Shown here: piece by piece, positions 44,102 through 56,200 of the stretch
Layout of the letters: every line of letters starts with the position of its first letter
Numbering within the stretch: position 1 is the stretch's first letter
NCBI GenBank assembly: GCA_910589415.1
Contig: OU342632.1
Span: forward strand, 46,985,341-47,049,340
Origin: Malachius bipustulatus
Lineage: Eukaryota; Arthropoda; Insecta; Coleoptera; Melyridae
Reading direction: 5' to 3'
Length of the DNA stretch: 64,000 nt
The notes under the pieces: model-generated
Seen by the model: only the letters and a program-made list of their open reading frames with translations
Told to the model about the DNA's origin: nothing
The model's database searches: none
Program-made: the position numbers and the translations under genes

Positions 44102-44825
44102 TACAGGGTGTTGATTTTCAAAGCGGGCCATAGGGGATTAGCATTGCGAAAGTGGTTTTTGAGGATTCCTGCTCGCCATTTAAACTGACAGAAATGGGTT
44201 TGGTATCAAAATGAAGCTAAAATTATTGCGCATAACGCTTGACATCAGAAATTAATTTAATTTCACGTTGTTTTCTAAAATTCTTCAGTAAAAATTCAAG
44301 TAATTGTTAATGTTTAATCACAAAATAGCATGCCTTGCCTAAACAATAATGACGTTTCTACGTTTTGACAATCCAATAATAAAACATTGGTCTGTTAAAA
44401 AAATTCACGGCAAATAAATCGCGAACCCTCCTGTAACTGGCTACACTGTAGTAGGTTTTCACCATAAAGACTCTTTCTTGGTTTGTATAATCCATTTTTA
44501 AATAGAACACCAGACTTTATTATTACCTACTGACTTATAAAGTTTTATTATCGGATTGTCAAAACGTAGAAACGTCATTATTGTTTAGGCAAGGCATGCT
44601 ATTTTGTGATTAAACATTAATAATTATTTGAATTTTTACTGAAGAATTTTAGAAAACAACGTGAAATTAAATTAATTTCTGATGTCAAGCGTTATGCGCA
44701 ATAATTTTAGCTTCATTTTGATACCAAAACCATTTCTGTCAGTTTAAACGGCGAGCAGGAATCCTCAAAAACCACTTTCGCAATGCTAATCCCCTATGGC
44801 CCGCTTTGAAAATCAACACCCTGTA
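44102..44825. mobile_element. palindromic element with ACAGGGTG ends
   Basis: Arms of about 285 bp (44102-44388, 44538-44825), starting TACAGGGTGTTGATTTTCAA, are near-identical inverses around a 150-bp spacer. TA flanks both ends (44100-44101, 44826-44827). It has no coding frame. It abuts the next MITE directly. Confidence 0.75.
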
Positions 44826-44830
44826 TATTA

Positions 44831-45061
44831 ACAGCGGGTACATATATTATAAAGGCTCATTAAGTTAACGGGCAGATTTCTGTGGCCGTTTCTGAAGAAG
44901 TTATCGACTCTGTGTGGCAAATATTGCAATTTTGTCATTCTTGGCAGGAAAGTAATTACAAAAATGTCAACAAAAGTCATTTGACGTCGATATTAGCTTC
45001 AAAAACGAGCACAGAAATCTGCCCGTTAACCTAATGAGCCTTTATATAATACCCGCTGTAA
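44831..45061. mobile_element. MITE family 'TATAAAGGCTCATTAAG', copy C
   Basis: This is the best preserved copy: ACAGCGGGTA...TATTATAAAGGCTCATTAAG at the left, and CTAATGAGCCTTTATATAAT, then ACCCGCTGT at the right. It gives the reference for the interrupted copy B. Confidence 0.75.
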
Positions 45062-45245
45062 GTTAATTATTATAACTATATTGTAAATAATATGATATTT
45101 AGTTTAAGGTTCTTTACAAATAACTACTTAAAATGTAAAAAATATTCAATTTTTTTTTTAATAAAATGTTAAAAAAATCTATTGTTCATTGACTTTATGA
45201 AAAAAATAATTTTTAATTGACATTTGTGTCAAGGTTAAATATAGG

Positions 45246-45570
45246 CGGACCGGTTTGTGTACTGGCTTACAGTATGTATGGTTTTTGTGCCGGCTAAGAT
45301 TAGTTCTTGTCAGGTTAAAGGCGGGGGTGCTATTTTGTTGCCAATTTTTTACTACAGATTATTATCCTCTCTAGTTAATTCTCTTTGGAAAAAACCAAGG
45401 AGAGTGAACATAAAAGAAGTTAATCTGTAGTAAAAAAATTAGCACGAAGATAGCGCCCTCTTCCAACCCGGCAAGAACTAATAATCTTACCCGACTGTCC
45501 CGGTATAACGATTGTAAATACACACAAACCCTACATACGCCTAGCCTAGCCAGTACACAAACCGGTCCCA
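45246..45570. mobile_element. palindromic MITE (GGACCGGTTTGTGTACTGGC ends)
   Basis: GGACCGGTTTGTGTACTGGC returns inverted at 45551-45570. Inner arms (TTAGTTCTTG...CTACAGATTA and inverse) continue to a centre near 45390. The minus-strand 69-residue frame is a by-product. Confidence 0.65.
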
Positions 45571-45810
45571 AATTTAGCATTGACTAGAGTACCTGCATAT
45601 TATTTACAGATTTTCATTGTATCAGAGTACGGAAGGTTATAGTGTCTCATTTTCGTCGGTCGTCTCTTTTTACGTTGTAGTTACTTTCTCGCGTCAAAGT
45701 TGGATGACCTTTGGTTCGGTTCGGTTTCAATCGAGATCCACAACTACTGTCATTGACGTGCATTTTAATAAATATTACAAAAGTATCTATTTAAAAATTT
45801 CTCTGATTAT

Positions 45811-46701
45811 ACAGGGTTATTCACGGTATACGCCACGGATGATTATGGCCGTGTCTCTGGATTTTAGGATCTTTTTATTTTTGGAGTGGATAGAGACCCG
45901 GTAGAGGTACGTTTTAAAATTATATTCATAATGTACAGGATGTCCCAAAAGAATGAAACATATCAAAGTTATGTTTTTTTAAATAGAATGCTCCTATGTT
46001 ATTGCATTTTTAGATTGTCTGAGAAGAGAAAATAAGATTGGCTTTTACAGGTGGCGTTTAAATTCAGAAGTTTTTGAGTTATAAACAAGTGAAAATCGTC
46101 ATTTTTCAAGTTCAAGGCCCTATACAACGAAAACGGCTGAAGATAGAGAAAAACGGCTTACATAGTTCCTATTTTAACTTTTCATGTACTATCCAATGAT
46201 GTAGTTTAAATGTTTATGCAGGGTGATAAAAAATTTGAAAAATTCTGAGATTTATCCACGCGTCGACAAATAAATAAATCAAAGAAAGTACAAATGTTTC
46301 TATACCATAGGATAGTACATGAAAAGTTAAAATAGGGACATGTAAGCCGTTTTTCTCTATCTTGAACCGTTTTCGTTGTACAGGGCCTTGAACTTGAAAA
46401 ATGCCGATTTTCACTTGTTTATAACTCAAAAACTCCTGAATTTAAACACCAACTGTAAAAGCCAACCTTATTTTCTCTTCTCAGACATTCTAAAAATGCA
46501 ATAACATAGGAGCATTCCATTTAAAAAAACATAATTTTGATATGTTTCATGCTTTTGGGACACCTGTACATTTCCTGTACATTATGAATATAATTTTAAA
46601 ACGTACCTCTGCCGGGTCTCTATCCACTCCAAAAATAAAAAGATCCTAAAATCCAGAGACACGGCCATAATCTTCCGTGGCGTATACCGTGATAACCCTA
46701 T
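45811..46701. mobile_element. second nested palindrome, same inner family as 29598-30201
   Basis: The outer arms (about 45811-45934 and 46579-46701, starting ACAGGGTTATTCACGGTATA) are inverse copies. The inner unit (45935-46567, ACAGGATGTCCC...) shares with 29598-30201 the words CAGATTGTCTGAGAA, TTATAAACAAGTGAAAATCG and AAAACGGCT, plus a small central palindrome (GCAGGGTGATAAAAAATTTG). It again sits at the centre of an unrelated outer palindrome, here with a 12-bp partial repeat at its right edge. Confidence 0.7.
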
Positions 46702-47403
46702 ATGTATAGTCGACCAAGAAATATAACGAAATGATCTAACTGTTTTTTTTTTTTTTTTCAAAAATATTAAGTGTAACGCGACTTGCACGAACGCTACTGC
46801 TACAATAAATAACTAAAAGTTAACGTTGGGAAATGCCTCTTGATGCATGGAAGGTGTACACAAATTTTAACGAAAATATCTTGATTGTTATCAAAGTCAA
46901 AGTTATTATTGAAAAACGATTTTTTTCTTGAAACTTCAACATCCTGTAGTTAAAAAGTTACGCCTCTTAGGATACGTTTATACTTACTTTTTTTTACTAA
47001 AATGATCTCATCAATCACCCCCTGAATTTTCTCGATTCATTTTAGATACACCCTGCTGTATAACATAACCCTGTTTTCTATTATTTACATTCTTTACGTT
47101 ACATTCTTTTCACGTATTGTTTACATTATTATGCATTATTTACGTCAAACGTAGGGAATGAATTCCGTAACGTAAAACTTGGTGCGAAAAGAAGAGTGTG
47201 AGGAAGGACGCACCTTAACCTAAGCTATATCGCGTGCGCGTTAATACAGAGACAACGCTGCGCAGTGCAAAAGGCGCAGATAATTTCTGTCATACATTTT
47301 GAATTCAAATTTGTCTTTCACCTATTCGAAATAATAATTAATGTTATTTAGTTATTTATTTTCGTAAATTTATTTTCAGCAAAATTAAGAAACAAATACC
47401 TGA

Positions 47404-47541
47404 TATAGTTAAACCAGAAATATAAGGAATAAACGACGTATACTTCTATCATTTTAACAGTTTTTTGATTATTGAACTATTGTTGGGGTAGATCGTAGAT
47501 CATTTCCATTCCTTATATTATTTCTTGGTTGGTCGACTATA
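47404..47541. mobile_element. short MITE with TATAGT...ACTATA ends
   Basis: TATAGTTAAACCAGAAATAT, then AAGGAAT, is inverted at 47513-47541 (ATTCCTTATATTATTTCTTG, then GTTGGTCGACTATA). Related ends are at about 46706 and around the second LTR element (54333, 59665). Confidence 0.65.
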
Positions 47542-47831
47542 AGTAGATCGTTAGATCTTTATGCAATAGTAAAATAAACAACCGTTCGCCGATCGAGTAA
47601 TCAGTAAACAGTAGGCACTCCTCAAATATAATCTCTATCTCTACTATATTTACTTTTTGTCAATAATAATAAACAATAGATACAAACCTTCTACTACTGA
47701 CTTTGATAAGATAATTGGTTTCATGTATAGTTTTTTTCTAATAATAATTCTAATTTTGCTGGAATTGTACCTAATTCAGTTTGGTAAAGCAATAAGCATA
47801 CCTCAACCTATAATAATAATTATATATAATA

Positions 47832-48624
47832 ATGTTTAGTAGAATTTTCCAGACGACCAAATACGTAATCAATACCAACTTCGGCAATCAAATACACAGT
47901 GTAATAAACAAGAATGCTCAATATATTCTGAAACCTCAACCTCTTCAAGATATTTTTAACAATAAAAATTATTTTGGTAATATAATGTTTATTATTTATA
48001 TTACTTTTTTTATTATATTAAACTTTTGGTTGAAACAAAAACTAACTAACCTCATATTATTATTTATTTATGTATGTACCTACTGTAGTGACGTCGTGTA
48101 ATTACTTATTTATGCAGTGACGTGTATAAACTTACCTAGGCATTTATATATTTCCTGCTAGTATTTAGTATTCTACCAAAAGTATATATTTCTGTACACA
48201 CATAGTTACTCTTTTCTGCAACATTTATAATATTTAAAATTTCTCAATTTTAACAGGCACAAGTAGCATTATGGCTTCAAAGTGTGAAGACGTTAATTTC
48301 CAGTACGTGAAATCCGCAACAAATAAGGAGGACGTTTTGATAATCGATGTTAGAGAACCCAAAGAATTACAAGACACCGGTAAAATACCCAGCAGCGTGA
48401 ACATACCCGTGGGTCAAATAGCAGCGACGCTGACCAGCATGAACGAAGATGAGTTTTGCGAAAAATTTGGTAGAAGCAAACCGTCAAAAGATTTTCCCAT
48501 AATTGTTTCGTGTCGGTCTGGCAAAAGAAGCACGCAGGTGTGTCAAGAACTTCTGAAACTGGGCTATTGCAATATCAGTAATTATACTGGAGGCTGGTTG
48601 GATTGGGAAGAGAAGAACAAATAG
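47832..48624 (+). CDS. single-domain rhodanese with mitochondrial-type leader exon
   Basis: Rhodanese-fold sulfurtransferases move sulfur from donors such as thiosulfate through a loop cysteine. Exon 2 (48257-48624, TAG stop) holds the whole domain: LIIDVREPKEL near the start, the catalytic loop CRSGKRS (Cys at about residue 127 of the long form), and GGWLDWEEKNK at the end. Exon 1 (47832-47976) gives 48 codons rich in Arg, Lys, Thr and Asn with no acidic residues in the first 30, as in mitochondrial presequences. The donor G|GTAATA and acceptor AACAG|GC join in phase 1, so the ATG at 48271 is an internal Met and could start a 117-residue cytosolic form. The domain is certain; the leader exon is inferred. 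Poly(A) signal AATAAA is at 48705. Confidence 0.88.
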
Positions 48625-49983
48625 TGCAGTTTTATTGTTTTCACACAGATATTTGGGACTTTTTTGGTTCCATTTCACTATATCGATGGTCCCGCGTCCA
48701 CGATAATAAAATAGGGTTCACCTGTTAGTTGCACCCTGCAGATTAAGCAATTTGATTGAACCGTACTCTTTTTTATTGTTGATATGTTTTCTTTCCAATT
48801 AACTAATGTTACTACTCAATAATAAAAGTTGCAAGTTGTAATTGTTTTTAATTAAAATAAGTTTAATTTTCCGTTCATTTTTTTAATACCACATCGTGGA
48901 GTGTTTCACTTGATATATGTAACGACCTCTGGGATAATCTAGTCCTAGTGAGCTAAACGTTCAACTGAAAACGAAATCGGTTGGTTACTTTTAATACCAA
49001 TCTGAAAATAATTCAAAATGTTAATGTTCTATGATGTAGTATTTAATAGATTATTATTTTAGCAATATGTACTTTCATTACTCTCTATAAGTTCAAGTGA
49101 CTCCTTATTGTACAAAGGATCTCACAGAATAAATTTAATGCTAGTAACTTTGGGTATCGGTAGTATTCGATGAGTAGATCAGAAGTCTGCATGGACAAAG
49201 CCCCCTAAAAACTTCTGTTCTCGAGATATTCACCTCTGAAGAGGGGATTTGTTTTATATCATCTGTCCCGCATATATCTTTAAACATCAGCTGTCCTACT
49301 TGATTTTGAGAGAAATGTTAGTTGGATCATTTATTAAGACCAAAATGCTGCTTCTGTTGCAGTAGTTACATTTTGTGTCTGTTGAGCCATTTTTGAGAAA
49401 AACAGGAAAAAGTTTTATTTTGTGTTCTAATTTTCGTAATTATTGCATTGATTTTAACAATAAAAATTATAACAAATAAAAAAAATCAAATTTTAAAGTC
49501 AGCCACAATTACAAAAACAACAACACTAATTGTTAATAATAATTACTGCAACATAGAGTACCTTGAGTAAATTTCAGAGGTCTTTTCTACTCAACTGTAC
49601 TCTCTATTAACAATAAAACTTACCTATTCATTATTAAAAAGAACCTAAATAATGCTGAGACCAAGAATTGGTGAGAGAAGAATCAAGGAAATGATAAAAA
49701 CGATCTTCCAGTGAACTATATTTATTTTAAATTATTTATTATTACACTAATATTTCAAACTCGCAGTGCAGTACAGGAAGTACATGTACATACATATTAT
49801 TTACAATTAATTTCATCATTGGTAGCCAGTAAAAAAGAAATAAAGAATCACTAACACCACAGTAATAATCAATTAATTCACCATACATCATTAAGACCTT
49901 AGAAGCGAAATTACAAAATACTTAACTAACATACAGTAATGGGAACGTGTTCATTGATTACGGCTAAACCGCATCCACTACTT
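48625..49983. other. convergent 3' flanks of rhodanese gene and PRPF39
   Basis: The rhodanese 3' UTR ends near AATAAA at 48705-48710 or about 48821. The PRPF39 3' UTR comes from the right; TTTATT at about 49720 would be its signal on the minus strand. No other gene is seen in this AT-rich stretch. Confidence 0.55.
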
Positions 49984-50236
49984 TCAGTAACCGTATCCTC
50001 CCCCATAAGAGCCCCACTGGTTATACCCACTATAGTTGCCTTGTGGATACTGCCAGCCCTGGTACTGGTACTGGTCTCCTTGGTACTGGGAGTAACCACT
50101 ATACTGACCTTGTGAACCAGAATACTGGTAAGACCCCTGAGGAGAGTTACTGTAATTTCCATAACTACCGTAAGAGTTTGACGAAGATGACGGTATGGGA
50201 GGCTTGCTGTCTTTTTTGCTCGGTTGTAACGCCTCA
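49984..50236 (-). CDS. PRPF39: PRPF39 last exon, Tyr/Gly/Gln-rich tail
   Basis: The frame that joins the preceding exon (AAA AG|T GAG GCG) reads a Ser-rich linker, then repeated SYG, YSG and QYQ units, ending GSYGGGYGY and TGA. The longest open frame here is a different one and is a shadow. Such prion-like, aromatic-rich tails are common in splicing factors and favour weak self-association. Confidence 0.88.
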
Positions 50237-53200
50237 CTGAAAATGTTTCATTATTAGTTTAGTACACGACATAATTTAACAAACTGCTGCAAGAACAAGA
50301 AGAAGCTGATAAAATCTATAACAGAACTGAGGTTATGTGGTACATGTGACTTATTTTTCTGACATAAATAGTAGATGGACTGGTCAGTTGACAGTGTAGT
50401 TTACAAACAGTCAGTATAGAGAGAAAAAAAATCAATAGTAAGAGTGAAGAAAGAGTAAATAAAGCTAATTACGATAAGAAATTGAGAACTGAGGTTATGA
50501 TCATTGTTCTTGTTAGTTAACTTTTTGGTCCTTGAAACTCTGGAATGCAGTTGTATGAGTTGTTCTGGCTTATTTTTGACGTTCCAGAATAACTACAAAA
50601 TCTTTCATTGTGTGAATTTAGCCAACTGCAGAATGACCGAACTGAGGCTCTCGTCATCACAAAATTACTTGATATTCTTGAATGTCAATCTGAACCGTCA
50701 CTGTTAGTTGTCAACTGTCATAGTATACATAAACAGGTGTGATGGGTGCTTGCATAGTAGTATAAATTGGGAAGGAATGAAAGTTTATATCTGAAGGAAA
50801 GATAATAAGAACATTCTGTTAAATGACAGTGTAAGAGTAGTTTCAGTTGAAGGATTGACTCTTAGTGCAATTTGCAAGTGTAGAGTGTAAAGTTTTTAGT
50901 ACTGAGAGTGAAGGATTTGTAGATGGGTAGAACAGACAGATTGAAGAATTTGTGACCATTTGAAAATAACAAGTGAAATTTCAATTAGAAGGTTATTGTA
51001 ATGTAGATAAATAATTCGAGACTGAAAATAATTATTTTTTATAAACTATTATAAGTGGAGTTGCGTAACAATATGGAAGAGTTGCGTAACAATATGGAAA
51101 TCAGCAAATATAAGCAAGGTAACCAAAATCTTATTTACCTTTTAGCTTCTTTCTTCTTCAAAATGTCTTTGTTTTGTTTGACATATTTCTGATAATCATC
51201 AAAAGCCTTTTGTACTGATTGAATATCCGCTCCGAAATCTTCGAGGAACTCCAATTTTCGCTGGGCGAACAACACTTTCTGTTCAGGATCTACGGTTTCC
51301 TTTTCTAAAAATGAATCGATCAGCTCAACCACTTCTTTCTCGGATACACTTTCACGTTGCAATGACATGTCTATCAACTGTAAATATAATCTGGGATTGT
51401 TGGGATCTTTCGTCATCGCGTTCTTCAGTATTTCGACGGCTTTTTCTGATGATTTCAGAATCTTCAAGGCAAACCTGGCAAACTTGACTGCCACATTACT
51501 CGAGACCATCTTGTTCTTGGAACTGTTGATATAATGTTCGAAGAGCTGAGAGCATTTCTCGAAATCACCTCTGCGACGTTCCAAGTTTATCCTTCTGTAA
51601 GCGATCTGCAGGACGTTGGGCACCGATTTTTCCAGATTGACCAGAATCTCGGCAGCCTTGTTTGGGTTTTGAATTGTTTCCTCAAACATGGCCCACTGTA
51701 AATGCAAATTGGGTTTTTTCAAGTGATGAATAGTGCAGGCACGCTCGTACACATCTCTGATTTTAGGCAGAAGTTCAGGATCCTTGAGTCCTTCCAAATA
51801 ATGAACAAACTGAAAAAATCGATTCGTGAAGATAAAATAAAAGATTATTCCCGTTAAAGTACGTTACCTTCAACCAGAATTCTTCGTACAAAGCGCACGC
51901 TATTAGACAACGCTCGAATAAAACGATCGTTCTCACTCGATCACCAATCTCAATTTCAAAATCCAAGTAGTCTTGCCAATTCTTCAGTTGACATCTTTCC
52001 AATGGTTTTACGTGGAAATACGGTCGCTTAATCTGAAAACAATTTTACTTGTAAAGATTGCAACAGAAATATTAATAAAAATATTACTAAACTAAATTAA
52101 CTGAATCAGATGGCCCTTGCATGTCTGCAAAAAGTATTAAGAATCACCTCACGTAGACACATAAGATGATCATAGCAAGAAATTTCATCATTAAAAAAAA
52201 AAAAACCTTTCACATCATCATCGACTGACCATCTAAATATCGAAAAAGAATACTTACTCCTTCTTCGTAGTTCCATCTGGCAGTGACAGCAGCAGCAGTG
52301 TTTTTATGTATCTTCCTTCTGATAGATATAATTCTGTCTCGTATCGCTTTCGTTTCTTCATCTGTACTGATGATCTTTGACGGATCTTCATCACCGGGAG
52401 GCGCATCGGCGTTATCAGCTTCTGGGACGGTGTCGTGCTTTAAAGCGTGTCGCACTTCCTTGCGTAAAGCAAGGAACTCGTCAACTTCCAATACTTTGTT
52501 CGGCTGACTATTTGATACGTGTTCTTGGAAACTGCAATTCACAACAACTGTTTAACCAGCTGACTAAACCTGCTGAATGATGCTACATCAGGGAAGGGAA
52601 TTACTGACCTTACCACTGTGCACATTGTTCAGAGCATGTTTAGCCTTAAATTACGTAACATTAGCACGGAGAAAGGTAAAAGTGGTATTCACACCCAAAC
52701 CAGGAAGAGAAACCTAAGCCAAAGCCCAGACAAAATTCTTTAGACCATCAGCCTAGTGCGTCTTTCATGCAAAAGAAGACAGAAAAACTGGTGGATATAC
52801 ACATAAGGGACGAGGCGTTGGAAGCTCATCAAATGAATGGATACCGATATGCCTATCAACCTGGAAAACCAAGTAAGGTTAGCCTCCATGCACTAACAAA
52901 CAAAATAGAAAGGGCACTGGCCAATTAAGAAATTGCTTCTGGAACCTTTCTGGATATCGAGGTAGCTTTTGACAACACCTCTTTTAATTCTATCAAGAGA
53001 GCTGTAGAGAGTTGACCGGGTCATTCCTTACTGGATATACTCAACAATAAGAAAGAGACAAATTTTTAGTCCCTTGGAAACGCGAATAGAGAGGTGATGG
53101 CCGCTAAAGGATGCCCTTAGCATCTTATTATTATTACAAGTCCAATGCAAAAACACAGCATTCCACAAAGAATATTGGGATAAAAGAACCAAACATCTAC

Positions 53201-56200
53201 ATGGGAAAGTTTTCATCAAGGGACCCATAAAGAAGACAACTGGAGAACTACTATCACTTAGTAGGAATCAGTTGCGTATCACAGTGAGATTACTGACCGG
53301 ACATATTGCCCTAAAAGAACACTTAAATAAAACCGGACTGTTCAATGGAGACGTAAGCTGCCGAGAATGCAGCAAGGTCCAAGAGACAGTCCTGTGCGAA
53401 TGCGAAACTCTGGACCGCAAAAGACAGGAAATATACGGACAACCAAAAATGAGTCCGGAAGAATACGACACTCATCCAGTGATGGGGCTGCACAAACTAT
53501 ATAGTTAAGGGAACCAGACTGACGGAATGGATGACATGAAACAAAGGGGGTAAGAACAATAAGCCCATAAGGTTGAGGTGATTCCGGCGATCCCGAATCA
53601 GACGACCCTGGAAAAGGTAAAAAAATCGAAAGCTTCAGTTCGAGGGCCTTGAACCTACCCTAGGAGGAAATAATAATTAAATCTGATTAAAAAATAGTTA
53701 CCTTTCGAAATGTCCTGTGTACCCTTGGGTAGGAGTCGCCAATAATCTATCATAAATTCCGGTAACTTTCTGTAAGCGTTTTCCTTCCGTCTCCCATTTG
53801 ATGTAAGACTCCCACAATCTGTCTGATCGAAACTCTAAGCCGCAAGCCGCCAGAGCTCTTTCAAACTGCGATCTGGTGAATTCCTCATCGTCCGGCTTGA
53901 CGGTCTTCACGTAAGTCAGATAATGGATCCAGAGGTCGACGGATAGTGGTATCGCCTTGAAACCCCTCTCGAACACCTTTAGTAAATTATAATTAGCGAT
54001 CTTCCTCGAGACAACCATACTTGATGTGTCGACAGATACCGGTGTGGTCTTATACGTTTACATCTACACGGTCTGTCAATAATTAAATTATTGAAGAGAT
54101 GAAAAAGAAAAGCATTTAAAAATAAGGTTTCCATCAAATGAGTTCTGTTCAGATTCTTCTGCACTTTACAAATATGTACAGTAACAATTTATGTATTTAT
54201 TGTAAGTATAGTTTACTTATATATTTCATGAAAGTGCAATAAAAAAGCCTAATGGATCCTGCTGCTCCCCTGAAAAAAAAAACAATTAGATAGACACACA
54301 ATGAAAATTGTATATCATTTTTCCAACATTGGTATAGTTGGACCAGAGATATAACGAAACGACTTCTGTCATTTTATCAATTTTTGGATTATTGAAATAT
54401 TGTTGAAGTCTGAGGTGATTCGAGTCTTGCAGGTGTTCTCCAATCATCCTAACTTTTATTTACATGAAGGGAGCGTGAAGTATGGGTGGTCCAGCCTGCT
54501 TTGGACAAGCTGAATATTTCCTGCGAGGTGGTTTCTTTTATTCTGTTTTAAAAATTGTTCCTTTCCTTTACGTTTCACTGAAGGGAAGGCAGTCAGTCGA
54601 GGTATTCGGGACTGAACGGATACGGGGAAAACCGGCCAAGAGAGCCTGGTTCGTATAATATCTCCGGCCAGATTTTACTATTGGATTGTTATTACGGTGA
54701 GCCGTTATAGTCGAATTATTTCAACTATTAGTAATAAATTACCAGTAACTAGCTCTCCATTGATGTTTATAAGTGTTGTCAATAGCTTATAGTATTACAA
54801 ATTTGTTGTTGTGCTTAATGAAAGAAGTGAATAAGGTACCTATGTGAAATCTCTTTGTGCTGTGCTACATAATCGAATTTCACCTTAACCACACGGATAA
54901 ACCTTCGGATACTACCCCTTGAATTGACGGTGGTAGTGGTAGAGTACCTACTAATGTTCTTCAACTGATCCAGCCGCCAGCAGCATTCATACGTTCCTAG
55001 TGTGAATTAAATCTATTTGCCGTCTTCCGACTTGCAACGTAATCCTTCCAGCTTTCATTGGAGGTCAAGAATAGTAACTCTGTGAGTCTTGAATTATTAA
55101 TAGTTCTACTGAGTGAGTTTTAAAGCATTTACCATTGATTTTCCTGCAAGAAGATTTCTATTTTATAAATATGTACTTTTAGAATAAGATGATTATTGTT
55201 TCTTTCAGAGTCTTAGGGAGGTCGACCGCCTAATTGCACTCATTTTGTAATGTGTGAATTTCTATTAAAACTATAATATTCAATATTGGTTTATTTGTAA
55301 AAGAGCTAGCTATTCGTAAATTAATTCCATTTCAGATACCTCATATTAATTTAGTAGATGAGAGCACCGAACGATGTTTTAAAAGGACCTACGCCGCTTC
55401 TATAAATTTTTATGTGTTTCAACTGGTTCAAGGCTCGGTAGGTAATACACCCGGGGACTTTGCTCCACTCGTTTCACCACATAATGGCGCCCACAGCGCG
55501 GCTTTAAAACATCAAAAAAAAAAAAAAAAATTCTTTTTTGTGAGGTTCTGTTCAAGGGGGGTAGACAATTATTTCCTTAATTGATTGATAATAAATATAA
55601 ATAGAATAATTCTATAGTATGTCAGGAGAAGGTAACACGAACTTTCCGGCGAGATCACATTCGATGATCTTGCGTGGTAGGGGAACTGTAGGCGAGAATG
55701 GGCAGTCTATATCTAAATCAGCAACCGAGATGGATAATCTCAGGGATGTGGATAGGAGTAGTTTTTCATTGAGACATAATTTTTCCCAGTCGAATAAAAT
55801 AGGGACTAGCTCTGACGATACAGACTCAGACGGGGTTGACGAATCAACGATGACATCTAGGAAATGTCGTACGAAAAGTTCATCTACTGATAAATCTATT
55901 GAGGGTATGATGAAAATGTTTGTTGAAGAGCAAAAACGCCAAACTGAAATACAGGTGTGGCAATTGCGTTTATTTGAAAAATTGGAGCAGCATAGTACCC
56001 ATGAGTACAAAGATTTAAAACAATCAGTTAGCAAGACTATGAATGATTTAGCATTAGAATTTTCAAAATCTCTGGCTGAAACTAATGAAAAAATTGATGC
56101 AACTTTTTCCGAACTTTCTAAATCAGTAAAAGAGAAAATCCCCGAAAAAGCGGAGGTGAAAACAGATTGTCTGGGGGCACGTTTAATTCGAGAGTTAGGT

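Larger units (their letters stand above)
45571..47831. other. intergenic region left of the rhodanese gene
   Basis: It contains two defined elements (45811-46701, 47404-47541). The rest is AT-rich and non-coding. The rhodanese promoter must lie just before 47832; TATATATAATAATG stands at the start codon itself, and I see no certain promoter motif. Confidence 0.5.

Noticed and set aside
49926..50237. 103-residue minus-strand frame covering the last PRPF39 exon
   Set aside because: Wrong frame; the phase of the preceding exon and the Y/G/Q repeats support another reading frame.
53272..53508. Alternative exon of PRPF39 or an independent small gene
   Set aside because: It is on the opposite strand to PRPF39 and has the Cys-rich C-terminal end of a LINE polyprotein.
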